Origin: Erigeron canadensis
Taxonomy: Eukaryota; Streptophyta; Magnoliopsida; Asterales; Asteraceae
Length of the DNA stretch: 64,000 bases
NCBI RefSeq assembly: GCF_010389155.1
Contig: NC_057762.1
Span: forward strand, 30,006,055-30,070,054
Direction of reading: 5' to 3'
Below are positions 58,052-64,000 of the stretch, piece after piece. Position 1 is the first letter of the stretch. Every line of letters begins with the position of its first letter. The translations under genes and the position numbers were made by a program. The notes beneath the pieces are model-generated. The model was not told where the DNA came from and made no database searches. It saw nothing but the letters and a program-made list of their open reading frames with translations.

Positions 58052-60315
58052 GACGGTCAAAAAAGTTTGCATGGTGTAATAAAAAAAATATTTTATTTGT
58101 ACATATTTCTAGTATCAAAAGAAAATCAACTTGGAGAATTAAACATTTAACTAATTGATCGATTAAAAAAATAAATAAAAAATTAAGTAATTATGAAGTT
58201 TAAGATGTGTCACTTCAAAATTTCATTTTTTTTTATTTTATTATTATTATTATTTTTTCTTTTGCAAAAAAAGTTTATTTTACTTATTACACAAGTTTTG
58301 ACCATTTATTCTTTGGGAAAATGCTTGCTTCAGTCAACTGCAGCTTCCATGGCTGCAATTGCACTCACATACCATTTAAGTGATTGATCTATTACAAAAA
58401 TGTTTTCCTGATTTTCATGGTAAAAATATCCCATTGCATGTACAGCCCGCTGCATCTAAGCTATCCCCTTATTCTTTACACCAGAGACGGCGCCACAATG
58501 AGGGCAGTTGCCCCTACTCCAATTTTGATATAATGTAATTTATTTTTCAATTTAAATGGTATATTTGTAATTTTTTTCCAATTTAAACGATATATTTGTA
58601 ATTTGTATTTATAGAAAATACATACAAATATTACCTTCGTTGTCATAAGCTTATTCTTTAAAAGTCATTAGTATTATTTCAAAACATTAGTTTTGAGATG
58701 GATCTCCCCATTAAGAGACTAAAAAGCTTGAGTAACCGGAAAAAGAAAAAAAAGTTAAAGATAAATATTTTCTTTATATAGTTAAGTGTGTAAATGTGTA
58801 GTGCATCATTGCATTGATATACATTAATAATGTAAAATGTTATTTGTTTTCAAATCATTATTATATATGTGTCAAAAATATGTAAAAATAATAATTATAA
58901 TAGTCATGTAGTAAAAATTTATGCAAGCTACTCTTACAAAAATATTTTTATTTTGGATTTCTTGCGTTAATGTTTGTGAGATTAGCTGGTAATATCATTT
59001 GAAACATTTATTAGTCAACTCGGGTTATGATTAAGTACGTTTTCATCTAATAAGATGTTGTCTATCACGTGTTGTCTTTATTTATTAAAAAAAGAAGAAA
59101 AAAAATCTGGTATTAAAAATATAGGATTTACACAATTACACCCGGTGTTGTGAAACAAAAATCTTTTAGGGACTATTTTCTATTCTCGAGCTAGGACCCA
59201 AAATTCTTTTAAGGACTCATTTTTTTTAACATTCTCATATATGACTTTTATAAGTATGAAAAAATAAAAAATTAATTTGCTCCCTCATGAAAAAATATCT
59301 AACTTCATCCCTGCTTTACACTAACATCTTTTCCTGCTATATTAGCATTAAATTCTCATCATCAACACCGATTCTTTTTCTACTTATCCTTTCGCTTTAC
59401 AATACCCCAAAAAACACTAGATCAAAATAAAACAAACAATTAAAAAAAAAAAAGAAAAAAGAAAAAACTAGACCATCCCCCCGAGAGTTAGAGAACTTAG
59501 AGTACGTACATCATAATATAACTAATTCATTTAGCTCACAGATCAACTCCCACTCACTTTATCTACCTAAATATATTTTCTACAGTATTGCACATTTTGA
59601 TACTTTATTGCTATTATTTAACTTGAAAAAGTGACTAGCTAGTTCTGTCCCTATAAATTGCTCTACGAAAGGTATTGATTCCTTTGTAGTCAAATTTGTC
59701 ATTTTTATGGTGTTATGTAAAGTATGGTAAAATGATTAAGTTAACTCTGAAGAAGATTGTACACCCATAATGACACAAAAAGCCTCAATGTGATTTTTCG
59801 CTATTTCCTTCTCATTTTATGAACCTGCCAAGAGAGGCAACAAATGATTATTAACACAAAACGTCCTATTTATTTGAAGTTATTGTTTCTTCGACATATT
59901 ACATAAAATTTGTATTTTTTTCAAACATTCAATCGGAATAAATATCAGGGAAACCTCACTGTATAATGGTGAAGTCTTGCACGTAATCCAAAATAACGAT
60001 ATATTGACCATTACGTATCATGGGGTTCAAACTCAAGACCTTAGGTAAAATAAGCGATGTCTTTGATCAGCCGGGTAAAATGTATATATATGTAAAGATT
60101 ATGCCATTACGTATAATTAATAATTCGCATGTATGATAAAGATCATAAAAGATAAAACTGAAACTCATAATTGAAAGAAAAAAAGAAAAAAAATCAATGA
60201 CAAGTTTTGTAATCAACTACTCAGATAGAGTAAATACAAACAATCGAAACCCACATAATCCAATCCACTAACATTCCTAATATATAAACACAAACATATT
60301 GGCTTGGTGTTTATA
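58052..60315. other. Intergenic; possible SINE relic at 59938-60080
   Basis: AT-rich. On the minus strand 60080-59938 has GGCTGATCAAAGAC and GGTCTTGAGTTTGAACCCC, spaced like A and B boxes, but no duplication was found. No protein gene seen. Confidence 0.35.
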
Positions 60316-60823
60316 CACTGCAACAAATATGTCATTTTATTACATTTGTTTTTTCATATTTTTAAAAAGTGTAAAAAAATTTGTTAATTTAATCATATTT
60401 AAAAATGTGTAGAAATAATTTACATTTTAAAGTGTGAAGAAATTTAAAAAATTACAATATTTACACATTTATACATGTGGAAAAGAAAAGTTCACACTTT
60501 CAAGTGTGTAAAAATATATCAATTGTTCAGTGTGAAAGTTAACTTGTAACACTTATTTTCTTCACACATGGAGGGTGTGAAGAAATCATGTGTTACAAAT
60601 TGACTTTCACACTTTTAAGTGTGAAAATATTTAACAATTGTTTACACTTTTAAGTGTTAACATTTTGTTTACACATTTATAAGTGTAAAAAAATTATAAC
60701 TTTTGAAATTTATTCACAATTATAAATATATGTAAATTTTTTCTACACATTTTTATATGTGGTTAAATTCATAAATTTTTTCACATTTTTTATAACTTGA
60801 GAAATAAATTTTCTTTTTTAGTG
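60316..60823. mobile_element. CACTA-type long foldback with GTGTGAA repeats
   Basis: Ends CACTGCAACAAAT and TTTTTTAGTG (CACTA-like). The whole 508 bp folds on itself, with paired blocks such as TTTACACTTTTAAGTGT and AAGTGTGAA and a central hairpin CTTCACACATGGAGGGTGTGAAG-like core at about 60560-60585. Flanking ATA and TTA are a poor 3-bp duplication. Confidence 0.6.
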
Positions 60824-63800
60824 TTAATTGCAAGTGTCTTTGAAAGATGACATGTAATTGCGGATTTCAGATGTAACGTTGAAAATAGCAATATATGTTA
60901 CTTGGTGGTTATCGAAGATGACGGCGACAACCACAACTTAGAGGTAGAATTAAGATGATGGCGGGTTTGTTTTTTAAACAACAGTAGTTATTAAAAATGA
61001 AATAACAAGGTAACGGAAAAGATGATGAGATTATACGCATGCATAATGAGTCTAACAGAAAAAGAAATTTGTTGAGCATGAAAAATAGTTTGGAGCTCGA
61101 TCGTAACAAAATGACAATGGATCAAGTATGAACATGATTAAACCATTTTCACATTTATATGATTTGTTTTTTTAATCATTTATATCTAATATCTATCTAT
61201 AGTCATATTGTTTTGTTCATCCATATTCATATGCGAAATCATAGGTGGTGTTTGATAAACTCTTAATTAAAAAGTTATGACTTAATTTTAATTATCTTAA
61301 TCCATTAAGTCAAGAAAATATGTTTGTTTTTGACTTAATAAACCAAAAAATAACTATATTGACTTAATTTATACAGACATTGTATATCCATTCAGTCACT
61401 TAAAACAAACAAGCCCATAGAAGAGTTAATGGATATTTATATATAATTTTTTTTCCCTATAATAACATTAATTTTAATAGAAATATGTTCATGAGTAGAT
61501 GTAAGAAATCTAAACTAGATATCGTTTATTTTTTTTATTTTTATTCTTGAGCATCAGATATCGGATTCGTTTTATTGGTTTCTAAAATGTATGCAATTAG
61601 CCTAATTGTTGATTCCAGCATCAACATAAATTTATTAAGTGTTTATATATGCTTCATAGGATATCGAGATCATCAGCTAAAATCATTAAATCTACTTAAG
61701 CATTATTGGTTAAAGGATTATCTAACAACACACCATATACAAAATCAACAATTTAAAGTATGTGTGCAGTGTGCGTATGTATTGTGTACGCATATTTATC
61801 TAATATTTGTATTATTTTGAGTGGTAAAAGTTTTACTCATTTATCTAATATTTGTATTATTTTGAGTGGTAAAACCGTAAAAGTTTTACTCATGGATGAC
61901 AAATTAACCACACGAGAGCATATTTGTCGACTCGACTCAAAAACATGAATTTTGACTTGTAACTCGAAATGTAACTCAACTCGTACGAGTCAAGACATGT
62001 TTAATATTACATAATATAATATAATTATATACATGTGACGTCTTTAAAAACAAAATATAAGTTCATTATCTTAAATTTATCAAAATATTATAAATTCAAT
62101 AGTTCTGAGTATAAACTTACAATTTATCTCCAAATTCGTAATAACCGGATGAAAACTACTGCATAGATAAAACACAAAATAACGTAACAATAAATATATA
62201 TATATATATATAATATAATATATATACCCATAGTAAATCAAACTACAATATTTAGAAGTTTGTGACTCGTGACTCAGTTCAAGTTCATCACACAACGACT
62301 CTTAAGAGTCATCTAGTGACTAGAGTTTAACTATTGCATGAGAGATCCATATCAATATTAGCATTTGTTATTCAAACAATTTTGTTAATCCATATCAATT
62401 TTATGATGAAAATGATCAGATATCCATTAAATCTGATAATTAAAAAAGACTAAAAAAGATAAACTAAAATGGAATTTAAAACATCAAAATCAAAAAGAAA
62501 GGATCACATTTGTTTAAAAAAGCAATGTTCAAGAGGCTCCACTATGCATGGACGAGTTACTTGTCCTCGATCCGTCCATTTAATTTCATGGAAGAGTCAA
62601 ACATGGGACTCATCCTCTCTTCTCTTTGGCAGTTTGGCTCACTCGTTTCTCCAATAACGAGTTATATAAACAGGTGTATAAACAATGTTTAAAGGATTAG
62701 TGGTATAAATGATAAGTTTAAAAAAAATCTTTATATTAGGTATATTTTAAAAGATTAGTCCAAGTCTAATGTGCCACTATGGTGTTGACGTAGACTTGTC
62801 CTCTTGAAGGATAAGTGAGAGTAGTGACGGAGCCATAAATATAAGTAAAGAATGGCCAAAATTAGTGACGGTAGATAGTTAGCGGCAATCTCGAAGTAGC
62901 GGTTAATAATATGTAACGTAAAATTAATAATACCTTGCAATTTATTCTAACAAATAATAAGTTCAAAAGTTAAACTAAAACTTTATATATAATCTAAGGA
63001 TTGAAATGGACAATTATACAAGATATGTCATCTTCTTCGACGGGATAAACTGGCAAATCAAACTTTATATATATACTAAGGATGTGACCATGATAGAAGA
63101 TAGGTGGGCGAAATCTTTCATATATGCTACCAAATTGTTCAAATAACATAAAATTTTCTCTGCTATATGTTCTCTGTACGTATGTGATAGGGGTGGGCCA
63201 TGGCTAACCTTGCTCCTCATGTAGCTCCGCCCTTTAGTGAGCTCCGCGGAGTAGTCCAATTAGACATAGTGAAACATCCAAGCCATATTGTGGATTTTTA
63301 ACATCCACTCTAAAAATAAAAATAATAAAATAGAGATTAATTTAGATATGTACGTTAATGAGTATCATTTCAAATTAGCAGGGTCGTATTTGAAAAATTA
63401 TGAATCTAGGCCAAACGTAAAAACAAAAGGGTTCATGTGCTAAATGCAACAAATTGTAATATATAAACGAATTTTTAAGAATGACAATAAATTAATATTA
63501 TATCAATAAAATTAACAAATGTTCAAAAAAATTTAAAAACAATGTAAAATTGTACTACTTAAATAACAAATTGTAATACATAGCCGAGAATTCGTTTAGT
63601 TTTTCTAGCATTCATCAAAGCAAATTGGTTGATAACATTTTCTTTTTTAATCCAATAGACTTTTTTATGTGGACTAAGTTGTATGATTTAGCATTTTTAT
63701 ATGATTGTTAAAATTTATAATGGACTTAGTTAATTATATATATAAACTTTAATAGTTTAATGTATGTATATAACAATAAAAAATGTGTCCCCTAAAAAAT

Positions 63801-64000
63801 TGGGCCTCAGCCTGTCAACCACTTTGCCCACTTTTGTCACTGGCCTAACAAATTAGATATGTAGGGTAATTAAATATGTTTAATTAAATATATATTGTTT
63901 AGTTTTAGAAAAATAAAAGGATACCCGCGCGATGCAGCGATGTTATAACGGCGGCGGTATTGTGTGGCGGTGACGGGTGGTGGTGACGTGAAACAGTAGC
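60824..64000. other. Intergenic to the right edge, no gene seen
   Basis: AT-rich. A 45-bp direct repeat (ATCTAATATTTGTATTATT...) lies at about 61797-61880 and an (AT)n run at 62194-62225. The last 70 bases (CCCGCGCGATGCAGCG, then GGCGGTGACGGGTGGTGG) are GC-rich and look like the start of another transposon-derived repeat. Confidence 0.4.

Noticed and set aside
1..64000. CRISPR arrays, bacterial operons, tRNA or rRNA genes
   Set aside because: No spacer-repeat array, no Shine-Dalgarno-led gene runs and no full cloverleaf; tRNA-like pieces are SINE heads.

Overview
The window is nuclear DNA from a flowering plant, almost certainly a eudicot. Genes are split by GT-AG introns, intergenic DNA is AT-rich, and there are plant SINEs, Ty1/copia and Harbinger elements and many MITEs. 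Gene content and repeat style remind me of Asteraceae, but the sequence alone does not prove the family.

Layout. 129-2505 (-): first two coding exons of a KH-domain RNA-binding protein (RCF3/HOS5-like) that runs off the left edge. 3152-6599: a Harbinger element with a broken transposase, itself split by a ~2 kb LTR-like insertion. 8286-13041 (-): a nearly intact, young Ty1/copia element. 16096-17394 (-): a three-exon gene for a secreted PSY-type tyrosine-sulfated peptide, with exons so short that long-ORF searches miss it. 18094-21596: a CACTA MITE, a solo LTR, a TIR element and a SINE. 22243-27967 (-): a six-exon membrane-anchored acyl-CoA-binding protein with C-terminal ankyrin repeats. 29907-30170 (+): a small acidic protein. 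30447-41914: repeat-dominated, with SINEs, a long foldback, a possible Helitron with three ~511-bp tandem units, an inverted pair of hAT MITEs, and a Harbinger-type element holding only the Myb-like accessory ORF. 43603-47015 (+): a six-exon oligopeptide (OPT) transporter. 47422-52532 (-): a four-exon U-box/ARM E3 ligase, tail-to-tail with the transporter. 53657-64000: no protein gene seen, but a miR479/miR171-like hairpin at 55681-55764 and several foldback MITEs.

The host genes look like ordinary, functionally unrelated plant genes: RNA processing, peptide signalling, lipid binding, peptide transport and protein turnover. The window's internal logic is mainly transposon biology: nested insertions with readable target duplications, coding regions broken repeatedly by CGA-to-TGA changes, and MITEs in most large introns. 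The two most interesting non-obvious items are the PSY peptide gene and the microRNA hairpin. Exon structures were rebuilt by hand; every splice junction quoted keeps the reading frame, but none is backed here by transcripts.
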